The translations under genes and the position numbers were made by a program. From positions 1 through 9,427 of the forward strand of contig JALRJT010000163.1 in the NCBI GenBank assembly GCA_023254985.1: a stretch of 9,427 bases of DNA. Reading direction: 5' to 3'. A model generated the notes under the pieces. That model saw nothing but the letters and a program-made list of their open reading frames with translations. It made no database searches and was not told the origin of the DNA. Each line of letters opens with the position of its first letter. Within the stretch, counting starts at the first letter, position 1. Positions 1 through 6,621 of the stretch are shown here, piece after piece. Origin of the DNA: Ilumatobacteraceae bacterium (GTDB taxonomy: Bacteria > Actinomycetota > Acidimicrobiia > Acidimicrobiales > Ilumatobacteraceae).

Positions 1-366
1 GGACACGATATAGGAAACGTCTCCATCACCGGGGAGCTGGTCAAGCTCCAGATGAATAAAAAGAACTTCAAAATCGAGGACCAGGAGCCTGTGCTCAAGG
101 TGTACCGCAAGGCCTCGGAGAAGGACCTCGAAACGTGGGCCAGCGCCCGTGGTTTGGAGAAGGATGCAATGATGCGCTCACGCGAGGTGGCGCAGCGATT
201 GAGCCTGAAGATGAAGATTTCCGACGTGGAATACCAAGGCGACGGCTCGAAGGCAACGTTCTACTACACGGCCGATGAGCGCGTGGATTTCCGTCAATTG
301 ATTAGAGACTTGGCCCAATTATTTTGTTTATGGAAGACCATAAAGCTGAAACCATTGATCGCCTAG
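1..366 (+). CDS. PSP1-domain protein (YaaT/RicT-like), internal fragment with a foreign tail
   Basis: The frame is open from base 1 and runs to a TAG at 364-366; it has no start in the window. The opening residues GHDIGNVSITGELVKLQM and the later segments KISDVEYQGDGSKATFYYTA and RVDFRQLIRDLA are hallmarks of the PSP1 domain, found in YaaT/RicT proteins that support RNase Y-dependent RNA processing and phosphorelay control in Firmicutes; the wording here is closest to Bacteroidetes homologues as I remember them. Similarity stops at about base 315 (the A of RDLA). In the family the domain should continue into a region with a cysteine cluster, which is absent. The last ~17 residues are an out-of-frame reading of the next segment and are not PSP1. 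The high-GC FtsH gene downstream is unrelated, so this is probably sequence from another organism joined by assembly. An ATG at 52 exists but lies inside the domain and is not the real start. Confidence 0.72.
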   Translation, partial: GHDIGNVSITGELVKLQMNKKNFKIEDQEPVLKVYRKASEKDLETWASARGLEKDAMMRSREVAQRLSLKMKISDVEYQGDGSKATFYYTADERVDFRQLIRDLAQLFCLWKTIKLKPLIA

Positions 367-458
367 TAGAAGCAGTAAAAGTCGCTAGTGATGAATTATC
401 GACCGATGATTTGCAGTTTAAGTTAGCTTCAGGCCCTGTTGGTGTAATGGCGGCAACC
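315..458 (+). pseudogene. RND/MMPL-family exporter fragment (internal, no start or stop)
   Basis: About 45 codons read in the frame that later becomes FtsH: PIILFMEDHKAETIDRLVEA, followed by a short helix and FKLASGPVGVMAATN. The pairing of a (x)DHKAETI motif with LASGxxGVMAATN about 30 residues later resembles the periplasmic porter region of large bacterial RND/MMPL exporters of the COG1033 type. This assignment rests on remembered motif similarity over a short stretch, so it is moderate. Composition is visibly AT-richer than the FtsH sequence to the right (runs such as ttattttgttta and gatttgcagtttaagttagc). The segment has no family start, no stop and no membrane helices, and is bounded by two unrelated genes. 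It is best read as a small foreign piece inserted during assembly rather than as a gene. Confidence 0.5.
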
Positions 459-1394
459 AACCGCCCCGACATCTTGGACCCGGCACTTCTGCGTCCTGGT
501 CGCTTCGACCGCCAGATCGTCGTGCCGCTCCCCGAGTCCGATGAGCGCCTCGCAATCCTGAAGGTGCATTCGACCGGCAAGCGCATGGGCACCGACGTCG
601 ATCTCGACACGATGGCCAAGGCGACTCCGGGAATGAGCGGTGCAGACCTCGCCAACCTCGTCAACGAGGCTGCATTGTTCGCCGTTCGCCGCGGATCGAC
701 CCACATCGAGCGCATCGACTTCGAAAATGCGCGTGACCGCGTCGTGCTCGGTGCTCGCCGCGAGAGTTTGATCTTGAACGCCGAGGAAAAGCGTGCGACC
801 GCGTACCACGAAGGTGGACATGCCGTGCTCGCCACCGTGCTGCCACACAGCGATCCGCTGCACAAGGTGACGATCCTGCCGCGTGGCATGGCGCTTGGTG
901 TCACCTGGACGCTCCCCGAGGAACGTCACACCTATTCACGCGAGTACTTCGAGGACGTCATCTGCAAGGCCATGGGTGGTCGCGTCGCGGAGATGATCGT
1001 GTTCGATCACGTCAACAGCGGCGCCGCCAATGACCTCGAGCAGGCAACGATGATCGCACGCCGCATGGTGCGCGAATGGGGCATGAGCGATGCGATCGGC
1101 CCGATGGCCTTCGCCGGTCAACAGCAAGTGTTCCTCGGCGAGGACCTCATGACGAGCGGTCGTGAGTACTCCGACGAAATGGCACGCAAGATCGACGAAG
1201 AGATCGGCCGAATCCTGCGCGAGCAGGAACAGCGTGCACGAGAACTTCTCGTCAAGCACCGTCGCGGTCTCGACCTCGTCGCACAGTCGCTCCTCGACAA
1301 CGAAACGATCGACGGCGCGATGGTGTCGCGACTCATTCAGCAGGGTCTGGGCGAGCCAAGCAAGCAACCGAACGACACCAAGCCGAACGTCTAG
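324..1394 (+). CDS. ftsH: ATP-dependent zinc metalloprotease FtsH, C-terminal part (chimeric 5' end)
   Basis: FtsH is a membrane-anchored AAA+ protease that degrades unneeded or damaged membrane and regulatory proteins. The frame opens at a TTG (324), but its first ~41 codons are foreign; genuine FtsH begins near 447 with MAATNRPDILDPALLRPGR, the second region of homology, and keeps the arginines of RPGRFDR. It then shows the AAA lid (TPGMSGADLANLVNEAA), the zinc-protease motif HEGGH (residues 162-166 of the frame; the family norm is HEAGH, so both histidines and the glutamate are kept), and the third zinc ligand Asp237 in NDLEQAT. The usual LPRGxALGVT segment and a C-terminal helical region with a polar tail follow. 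About 315 native residues remain against roughly 640 in a full protein; the membrane helices, Walker A and Walker B are missing. The stop TAG (1392-1394) overlaps the stop of the convergent thioredoxin-like gene. Identity as FtsH is very secure; the start is not real. Confidence 0.93.
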   Translation: MFMEDHKAETIDRLVEAVKVASDELSTDDLQFKLASGPVGVMAATNRPDILDPALLRPGRFDRQIVVPLPESDERLAILKVHSTGKRMGTDVDLDTMAKATPGMSGADLANLVNEAALFAVRRGSTHIERIDFENARDRVVLGARRESLILNAEEKRATAYHEGGHAVLATVLPHSDPLHKVTILPRGMALGVTWTLPEERHTYSREYFEDVICKAMGGRVAEMIVFDHVNSGAANDLEQATMIARRMVREWGMSDAIGPMAFAGQQQVFLGEDLMTSGREYSDEMARKIDEEIGRILREQEQRARELLVKHRRGLDLVAQSLLDNETIDGAMVSRLIQQGLGEPSKQPNDTKPNV

Positions 1395-1831
1395 TTCGAC
1401 TGGTGGTCGCAGGCGGCCTCGCCGCCGTCACGAACTCGAGCGAGCGCAGCCCACAGGTCGGTCGCGCTGACTGGTCCGAGGAACGCCGCGCGCACTACCC
1501 CACGGTGGTCGGCGATGACAACCGCCGGCACCGCATCGATCGAGTACTTGGTGTGCAGCGCACGATCTGCGACGTACTCGGCCACGTGCACGCCGACGGG
1601 CGGTGATTCGAGGACGCGAACCTTGCGCTCGACGTCCGCGCACGTGTTGCACGAACTCGAGGTGAATGCCACGACCAGCCACGGCGCATCCGTGCGAACG
1701 AAGTCAGCGCGATCGAGCTGTGTCGGGAGTTGGGCGTCACCCTGGGTTGGGGCGGTCGCATTGCGTCGCTTGACGAGCACGTTCACCCCGACTGCAAGTG
1801 CAATCACGAGAGCAACCACGACGAAGCGCAT
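1391..1831 (-). CDS. Membrane-anchored thioredoxin-like protein
   Basis: A 146-residue protein with one hydrophobic N-terminal segment (residues ~3-20), a polar linker (~21-45) and a thioredoxin-fold domain. The domain shows the active-site CxxC in SSSCNTCADV (Cys61, Cys64), followed by a long helix, and the cis-proline loop VPAVVIAD (Pro102). It is expected to carry out dithiol/disulfide exchange, but the CNTC dipeptide is not that of classic thioredoxin (CGPC), so reductase, oxidase or metal-thiol roles are all possible. The ATG at 1831 overlaps the upstream TGA as TGATG, which suggests translational re-initiation; an in-frame GTG one codon earlier (1834) is the alternative. It is the last gene of the glycosyltransferase operon. 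Three basic residues (KRR, 21-23) directly after the helix and only one before it make the side of the membrane uncertain. The stop is shared with ftsH through CTAG. Confidence 0.85.
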   Translation of the reverse strand: MRFVVVALVIALAVGVNVLVKRRNATAPTQGDAQLPTQLDRADFVRTDAPWLVVAFTSSSCNTCADVERKVRVLESPPVGVHVAEYVADRALHTKYSIDAVPAVVIADHRGVVRAAFLGPVSATDLWAALARVRDGGEAACDHQSN

Positions 1832-3330
1832 CACTCACCCACGATCGGCATCGGCAAGTACGGCAGGAGCGGGGCCGCGGCGCGGCCGACGAGATCGTGG
1901 CCACGATTCAGCAAGCGTTGCACCGCAATGGGCTGTGTCGAGGTCACGATGATTTCTCCCGTAGTCACACCGACGGGCATGGAGAGCAACGCGGTTCCGC
2001 CTCCGGGCACGGCGACCGCTTCAAGTCCCGAAATCGGAACGACGCCCGCTGGCCCGACTTGGGCGATGGTCAGTACCGCCTCGTTCGGGGTCGTGTTGAC
2101 GACGACGAGAGCGTCGTTGATACCGAGGCTCACACCTGATGGAGCGGACCACTTCGTCGAGACTGCGTCGCCCGGCGTGCCGAGTACGACCGAGGTGCCG
2201 ACGGTGTCACCGACTCGACGGTTGATGACTTGCTCGACGACGATGCCGGTGTCATTTGACGCATCAAGGTCGTTCACGCCGACGACGATCCCATAGCGAC
2301 CGTCGGGCAATGTCGGCAGTGACCCGGTCTGCAGAATCGTGACGCGACGAGCGGGCGCGGTGATGAGTGCGGGCTCGAGCGCGTTCTCCGCAGTTGATCC
2401 GTTGAGAAACACCACACTCACCTGACGATCGACATCGCCAGAATTGAAGATGACGAGTTGCTCGGAGACTCCGGGCAATTTCTCACCGTCGGCGAACCAC
2501 CACTGCGTCGCGGCACGTGGCGCGCCGAGGCTGACCGCGTATCCGAGGCGACCTTGACCGAGGTAGTGCTGCACGCGTCCCGCGACCAAGCGTCCAGATG
2601 ACGCCTTGATGGACACTGCAAGCACCGGTTCGTTGCGCGCCCCTTGTTCTGCCATCGGGAGCGCAATCGTCGTGTAGGCGGGAATGACGAATCCCTGCAG
2701 GTTTGCGGGTTCACGTTCGGAGTCCTTGGTGACGAAAGTGATGTCAACGACGGTGGCGTCGCTGAAGGGATTCACCATCAGGATCGTCTCGAGGCTGTCG
2801 GCACCAGTGAAGCCGTCGGCGAAGAACCACGTGTCACTCGGCGTCGTTGCACATAACGTCGTGGCGTCTCCAGCCGGGTGAACGATCACCTGCTCGGCCG
2901 CACCGACGCCGCCTGCGATCTCGACGAGCGCGGACACGTATCCCGAATCGATGCCGCCACGCGCATCGACGGCCGCGCGCGAGCGTGCTGGCACGACGAC
3001 GCCGGTCGAGGTCGTCGAGTTGCGACCCATGTAGGTGATCGTCGCGGCGAGATCGGAGTCTCCCGCATTCGACACCACGATCGACGACGAAATCTGTACG
3101 TCGCTCGCCGGGACACCAGGGCAGAACCAATTGGCAGCCGAGCGCGACTCGGTGTGGACGAACGGCATCGGCTGATCAACGGGCGCTGCGGTTTGCTCAG
3201 AGCTGGACGGGCGCTGGTCGACGACGACGAGACCGGCAATTGCCGCCAGGCTCAACACCATGACGACGAGCTGACGAATCGTCATGTGCGTCGGTTGCAC
3301 GACTGGTCGCTGTTCCGGAGTCGAACTCAC
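1831..3330 (-). CDS. DUF5719-like membrane-anchored extracytoplasmic repeat protein
   Basis: A 499-residue protein with a short cytoplasmic N-terminus, one membrane helix (~19-38, IRQLVVMVLSLAAIAGLVVV) and a long beta-rich, polar extracytoplasmic part. Four units of about 100-115 residues can be picked out by tryptophan-containing starts: NWFCPG (Trp68), TWFFADG (Trp168), QWWFADG (Trp277-278) and KWSAPSG (Trp394), each followed by hydrophobic strands of the type LVVxNxxxxxAxVxI. This layout and the WFCPG opening are those of actinobacterial DUF5719 proteins, whose function is not established. Cys70 and Cys160 are the only two cysteines and could form a disulfide. The GTG start overlaps the glycosyltransferase TGA as GTGA and has a good Shine-Dalgarno (3335-3340); the internal ATG at codon 16 (3285) lacks one. 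It probably works with the glycosyltransferase in building or handling envelope glycan, by operon context only. Confidence 0.8.
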   Translation of the reverse strand: MSSTPEQRPVVQPTHMTIRQLVVMVLSLAAIAGLVVVDQRPSSSEQTAAPVDQPMPFVHTESRSAANWFCPGVPASDVQISSSIVVSNAGDSDLAATITYMGRNSTTSTGVVVPARSRAAVDARGGIDSGYVSALVEIAGGVGAAEQVIVHPAGDATTLCATTPSDTWFFADGFTGADSLETILMVNPFSDATVVDITFVTKDSEREPANLQGFVIPAYTTIALPMAEQGARNEPVLAVSIKASSGRLVAGRVQHYLGQGRLGYAVSLGAPRAATQWWFADGEKLPGVSEQLVIFNSGDVDRQVSVVFLNGSTAENALEPALITAPARRVTILQTGSLPTLPDGRYGIVVGVNDLDASNDTGIVVEQVINRRVGDTVGTSVVLGTPGDAVSTKWSAPSGVSLGINDALVVVNTTPNEAVLTIAQVGPAGVVPISGLEAVAVPGGGTALLSMPVGVTTGEIIVTSTQPIAVQRLLNRGHDLVGRAAAPLLPYLPMPIVGE

Positions 3331-6300
3331 GAACCCACCTCTTCATCACGGAACACGATCGCTCGTGCGCGAGTCGCCAGCATTCGTCGGCGTACGCGTC
3401 CGATGTCGAACGTGGCGACGACGAGCGCCAACCAGAGCAACACCTGTACGAGCACCTGAAGTTGATAGCCGAACGACGTGTCGTAGTTGATATCGGCGAT
3501 GCCTGCCGTTGGAGAGTCGAATGCCGTCGTTCCGCCGAAGGCAACCCTGGATTTCACGTCGGTCGCACCCACGCGCAACGTCAGTCCATCGTCGTATGGC
3601 ACGGCCAGATGCACCGTTGACGGATCGATCGCACGACGTTCACTCGCGATGTCCCCAACCAGTGGAAGTGGTGCGAGTGCTCGCAGTCGCGCCGACACGA
3701 GTGCGGAGTCACCAGCCTGCTGGCTGGCAAGGGCGGTCGATTCATCCAGCACCGACAGCGTGGGGAGCCACGCGGTGTTTTCGAAGATGACGAGATCGCT
3801 CGCGGTATACGTGCGACGCAAGTCGAGCTGCTGTGCGAGACCATCGAGGAGCCCAACGGGTGGCGCGAGCGGTTCCTCGCTCGTCGACACACCACCGTCC
3901 ACGATCGGCACCACGACGTAGCGCACCGACAACGGTGCCAGAAGTCGACCGGCGCGAATCGTGCCGTTGTTGATGACGAGCGACACGATGCGACCAACAG
4001 CAGCATCAAGGTCGCTTTGCGACGACACGAACTGTGCTCGCAAGGTGAGTTCGCCGTCTCGTGCAACGCCAAACGCGATGTCGTTCGAAAGTCGAGATCC
4101 GCGAAGCGGGAGAACCTTGGGTCGCGCGACATACAGTGTGACGAAGTCGCCCTCAGGTGGATTTTCTGGCAACTGTGCGAACAGTTGAGAAAGCGTCGTC
4201 TCTGGTTGATTCCATCGACCATCGACGGCCGCAACGAGGGTGGGGACACTGCCCACAACGACACCTAGGAGCGCGAGCGCGGCGAGTGGCTTCCACCACA
4301 CGAACGTCGACGCGGCATCGTCATCAAAGACGAAGCTCGCAACTGTTGCCGCGCCGAGCGCCACACCACATGACACGACGACGAGGAGGAGATCGGTCTT
4401 TGGCGTTCGCACGTCCATCACCGACGATGTATTGACCACGATGAGCGCGCTGGTCGGTAACACCAGCATGAGCGAGCGCATCGTCCACGCGACCCGGCTC
4501 GAGCGTGCGACGATCTGGCTGACGACGAGTGGCGCAAAAAGCCCCACCGCAAGGAGTCCGATCGCCCATGTTCCTCCGCCGAGCGCACCAACGTCGCGAA
4601 GTTTGCCCGGGTCTGCAACGCCTGGTCGCTCACCGAGCAGCGTGGTCATCCAGTCGCCCGTGATCAGAGCCCGCGACCACGGCGAGAGCATGACAATCGA
4701 TCCGACGACCATCAGCGCCGCTACACGCAGCGACCTTGACGCATCACCAAGCGATTGTCGACCCAGGACTGAACCGACTGCCCATGCGAGTGCAGCGAGC
4801 ACGACGATGAACAAAAACGTCGGGACGTAGGCGACGACGATTGCCGCAACCAAGACCGAGGCTGCCCTGCTTTGGGTTTGACGCGCACCGGAACGTGGTT
4901 CGCCTGCAACGACGAATAACCTCAAGACCCACGGGAGTGTCGCTGCGACGAGGAGCACGCTCCACCGTCCGTTCCCAATGGCAACGTATGAAACGGGGCA
5001 CGCCGCATAAACGACGAAAGCTGCGACACGTGCGCGATGCGAGAAATACCCGTTCGCCACCTGCCACATGCCGATGCATCCGACGAGGACCGCCCCAACG
5101 ATCGCCACCGATTGCAGGAGTCCAAGTTGGAACACCATTAACACCCCAAAGATCGCGGTCAACGCTGCTGCGGTCGGCACGGGCGTCGCATGACCAAAGC
5201 CTCCCGACCACCAACCGTTGAAATACGTGGAGAGCAAGGCACGTGGCGATTCGGTCGCTTCGCGAAGTGGCAAGAATTCGCCGATGACTTGCGTTCCGCC
5301 GACGATCAGTCCTCGGCTTCCGACGACGATGACGATGACGGCAGCAAGCACCGCAAGCGTCGCCTGACGAGCGGATGCCGATCCCGTCGTCGTACGCGTC
5401 AACTCACGTGATCGTCGAGCGAGCCGCGACCGTCGCGCGCGAACGAAACTCGCAAAGCGTGCACTCCCCTTGTCTTGGAGCTCGTGAATTTCTGTGGCGG
5501 GCACGCGACGGAACGGGCGAACCTCACCTCGTCGTCGCACGACGAATGCTGAGTCGAAGCAGACCGCCAGTGACGCACGGAGCGACGCGAGCGGTTCACG
5601 CACGCGGCCCGTCGCGGCACCAGCGACGATGCGCACGAGCGACGTGATGAGCATCTGCAGGATGACAAAAGGAATTTGCAGGCGACCCGACAACGACACC
5701 ACGGTGCGCACCCGGTGGCGTGCCTGAAGAACGTGTCGATCGGGATCGTCGCGTCGCGTGGCGAGCGAGTTACGGTGTCGTGCCTTGGCGGTTGGAACGA
5801 TGAGTACACGTGCGCCACTCAGGTGGACCCGCCAGCACAAGTCGAGATCTTCGCCGTAGAAACCAACTTCTTTGGGATAACCGCCGACCTCACGGAAGAG
5901 ATCACTACGCACCACGACGCACGCTGACGGCAGAATGAAGACGTCGCGGATGGCATCGTGTTGTTCCTGGTCACGTTCGCCCGGCTCCACCGGCGTGCTC
6001 GTGTCGCCGATGCGGTCTGCGCCAAAGCCGACCGACTGCACAATTGTCGGATCATCCCAATCCATGAGCTTGGGTCCGACGATCCCCGCATTCGACCGAT
6101 ACGCCTCTTCGACCAGTCGCGAGATCGCATCAGGGGCAAGTGCAACGTCGTCATGCATCAGACAAAAGAAGCCGCCGTCGCCCTGGACGAGTCGGGAAAC
6201 CTCATTCATCAAGGGCCCGAAGCCGGGATTCCCCGCCACTCGACGCACCACCGCTCCCGGCAAACTGCTCGCCAGCAATTCGGCAACGCGATCATCCGAC

Positions 6301-6491
6301 GAGGAGTCCTCACCCTCGCCATGAACGACAAAGAACAGGTAGTGCAGGTTGGGATAGTCCTGTGCCGCCAGCGCCGCGAGGGTCTCGTCGAACCACGACC
6401 CTGGGCGATAGACCGCCATCGCACAGACGACCGGTGGGGCTGCGAGCCGCTCGACGACAGGGCGAGCCTCAGGGGCTGGGGTCTCGGACAC
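3327..6491 (-). CDS. Large family 2 glycosyltransferase with multi-span membrane and C-terminal extracytoplasmic domains
   Basis: A 1054-residue protein in three parts. Residues ~20-250 form a GT-A fold family 2 glycosyltransferase: the first strand VVCAMAVYRPG, NPGFGPLMNEV, the metal/nucleotide-binding HDDV (Asp114, Asp115) and the catalytic-base motif GEDLDLCWR (214-221), as in rhamnosyl- and galactofuranosyl-type enzymes. Residues ~270-755 hold about twelve hydrophobic helices (for example ~273-293, 377-398, 437-476, 487-528, 544-574, 589-606, 641-687, 700-753). Residues ~757-1005 are a soluble domain, followed by a last helix (~1009-1030) and a basic tail (RVRRRM). The catalytic domain should be cytoplasmic, using a nucleotide sugar. 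Donor and acceptor cannot be told from sequence. It heads an operon: its TGA overlaps the next GTG. The start is GTG at 6491, the first start codon after an in-frame TAG; the next ATG (codon 25) would cut into the first strand of the fold. No strong ribosome binding site precedes the GTG. Confidence 0.9.
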   Translation of the reverse strand: MSETPAPEARPVVERLAAPPVVCAMAVYRPGSWFDETLAALAAQDYPNLHYLFFVVHGEGEDSSSDDRVAELLASSLPGAVVRRVAGNPGFGPLMNEVSRLVQGDGGFFCLMHDDVALAPDAISRLVEEAYRSNAGIVGPKLMDWDDPTIVQSVGFGADRIGDTSTPVEPGERDQEQHDAIRDVFILPSACVVVRSDLFREVGGYPKEVGFYGEDLDLCWRVHLSGARVLIVPTAKARHRNSLATRRDDPDRHVLQARHRVRTVVSLSGRLQIPFVILQMLITSLVRIVAGAATGRVREPLASLRASLAVCFDSAFVVRRRGEVRPFRRVPATEIHELQDKGSARFASFVRARRSRLARRSRELTRTTTGSASARQATLAVLAAVIVIVVGSRGLIVGGTQVIGEFLPLREATESPRALLSTYFNGWWSGGFGHATPVPTAAALTAIFGVLMVFQLGLLQSVAIVGAVLVGCIGMWQVANGYFSHRARVAAFVVYAACPVSYVAIGNGRWSVLLVAATLPWVLRLFVVAGEPRSGARQTQSRAASVLVAAIVVAYVPTFLFIVVLAALAWAVGSVLGRQSLGDASRSLRVAALMVVGSIVMLSPWSRALITGDWMTTLLGERPGVADPGKLRDVGALGGGTWAIGLLAVGLFAPLVVSQIVARSSRVAWTMRSLMLVLPTSALIVVNTSSVMDVRTPKTDLLLVVVSCGVALGAATVASFVFDDDAASTFVWWKPLAALALLGVVVGSVPTLVAAVDGRWNQPETTLSQLFAQLPENPPEGDFVTLYVARPKVLPLRGSRLSNDIAFGVARDGELTLRAQFVSSQSDLDAAVGRIVSLVINNGTIRAGRLLAPLSVRYVVVPIVDGGVSTSEEPLAPPVGLLDGLAQQLDLRRTYTASDLVIFENTAWLPTLSVLDESTALASQQAGDSALVSARLRALAPLPLVGDIASERRAIDPSTVHLAVPYDDGLTLRVGATDVKSRVAFGGTTAFDSPTAGIADINYDTSFGYQLQVLVQVLLWLALVVATFDIGRVRRRMLATRARAIVFRDEEVGS
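3335..3340 (-). promoter_or_regulatory. Ribosome binding site AGGTGG for the DUF5719-like gene
   Basis: On the minus strand AGGTGG lies four bases before the GTG at 3330, inside the end of the glycosyltransferase gene. It supports the GTG start over the ATG at codon 16 and is consistent with translational coupling through the GTGA overlap. Confidence 0.65.
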
Positions 6492-6562
6492 GGTTTCTAC
6501 AGGCTAGTTCTGGCTCCCCCGACCGACAGGACGCATGAATTCAGCCAATCTTGCCCTTGTGC

Positions 6563-6591
6563 TTGCTCTTGCTAGCAGTCTTGGATACACT
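6563..6591 (+). promoter_or_regulatory. Candidate sigma-70-type promoter for the 120-residue protein gene
   Basis: TTGCTC (6563-6568) and TACACT (6586-6591) are separated by exactly 17 bases, close to the TTGACA/TATAAT consensus. Transcription would begin near 6598, giving a leader of about 24 bases that contains the AAGGAG ribosome binding site. The rest of the 130-base divergent gap (6492-6621) shows no convincing promoter for the minus-strand operon. Confidence 0.5.
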
Positions 6592-6610
6592 TGCGAGCAC
6601 CACCCCTACC

Positions 6611-6616
6611 AAGGAG
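6611..6616 (+). promoter_or_regulatory. Ribosome binding site AAGGAG deciding the start of the small protein
   Basis: A near-perfect Shine-Dalgarno AAGGAG lies five bases before the ATG at 6622. It argues for that start against the longer in-frame ATG at 6535, which would place the predicted promoter inside the coding sequence. Confidence 0.75.
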
Positions 6617-6621
6617 CCATC

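Noticed and set aside
302..904. Long minus-strand open frame (200 codons) opposite ftsH
   Set aside because: It crosses both chimeric joins and mirrors strongly conserved FtsH codons on the other strand; its translation is Arg/Ser-rich with no recognisable domain. It is a high-GC shadow frame.
1..1394. A novel natural fusion of PSP1, exporter and FtsH sequences
   Set aside because: Each piece is cut in mid-domain, frame and GC change at the joins, and the second join falls in a stretch common to both families. Assembly chimerism explains this more simply.
1832..1834. GTG at 1834 as the thioredoxin-like start
   Set aside because: The ATG at 1831 directly overlaps the upstream TGA in a TGATG arrangement. 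The GTG would add one residue only and cannot be excluded, but is less likely.
1730..2296. Plus-strand open frame (188 codons) opposite the DUF5719-like and thioredoxin-like genes
   Set aside because: It is antisense to two well-supported coupled genes, spans their junction, and is low-complexity Thr/Ser/Pro-rich without a ribosome binding site or recognisable domain.
4240..4830. Plus-strand open frame (196 codons) opposite the glycosyltransferase membrane region
   Set aside because: Its Thr/Ser/Arg-rich translation is what the complement of hydrophobic GC-rich codons gives; no domain or start signal supports it.
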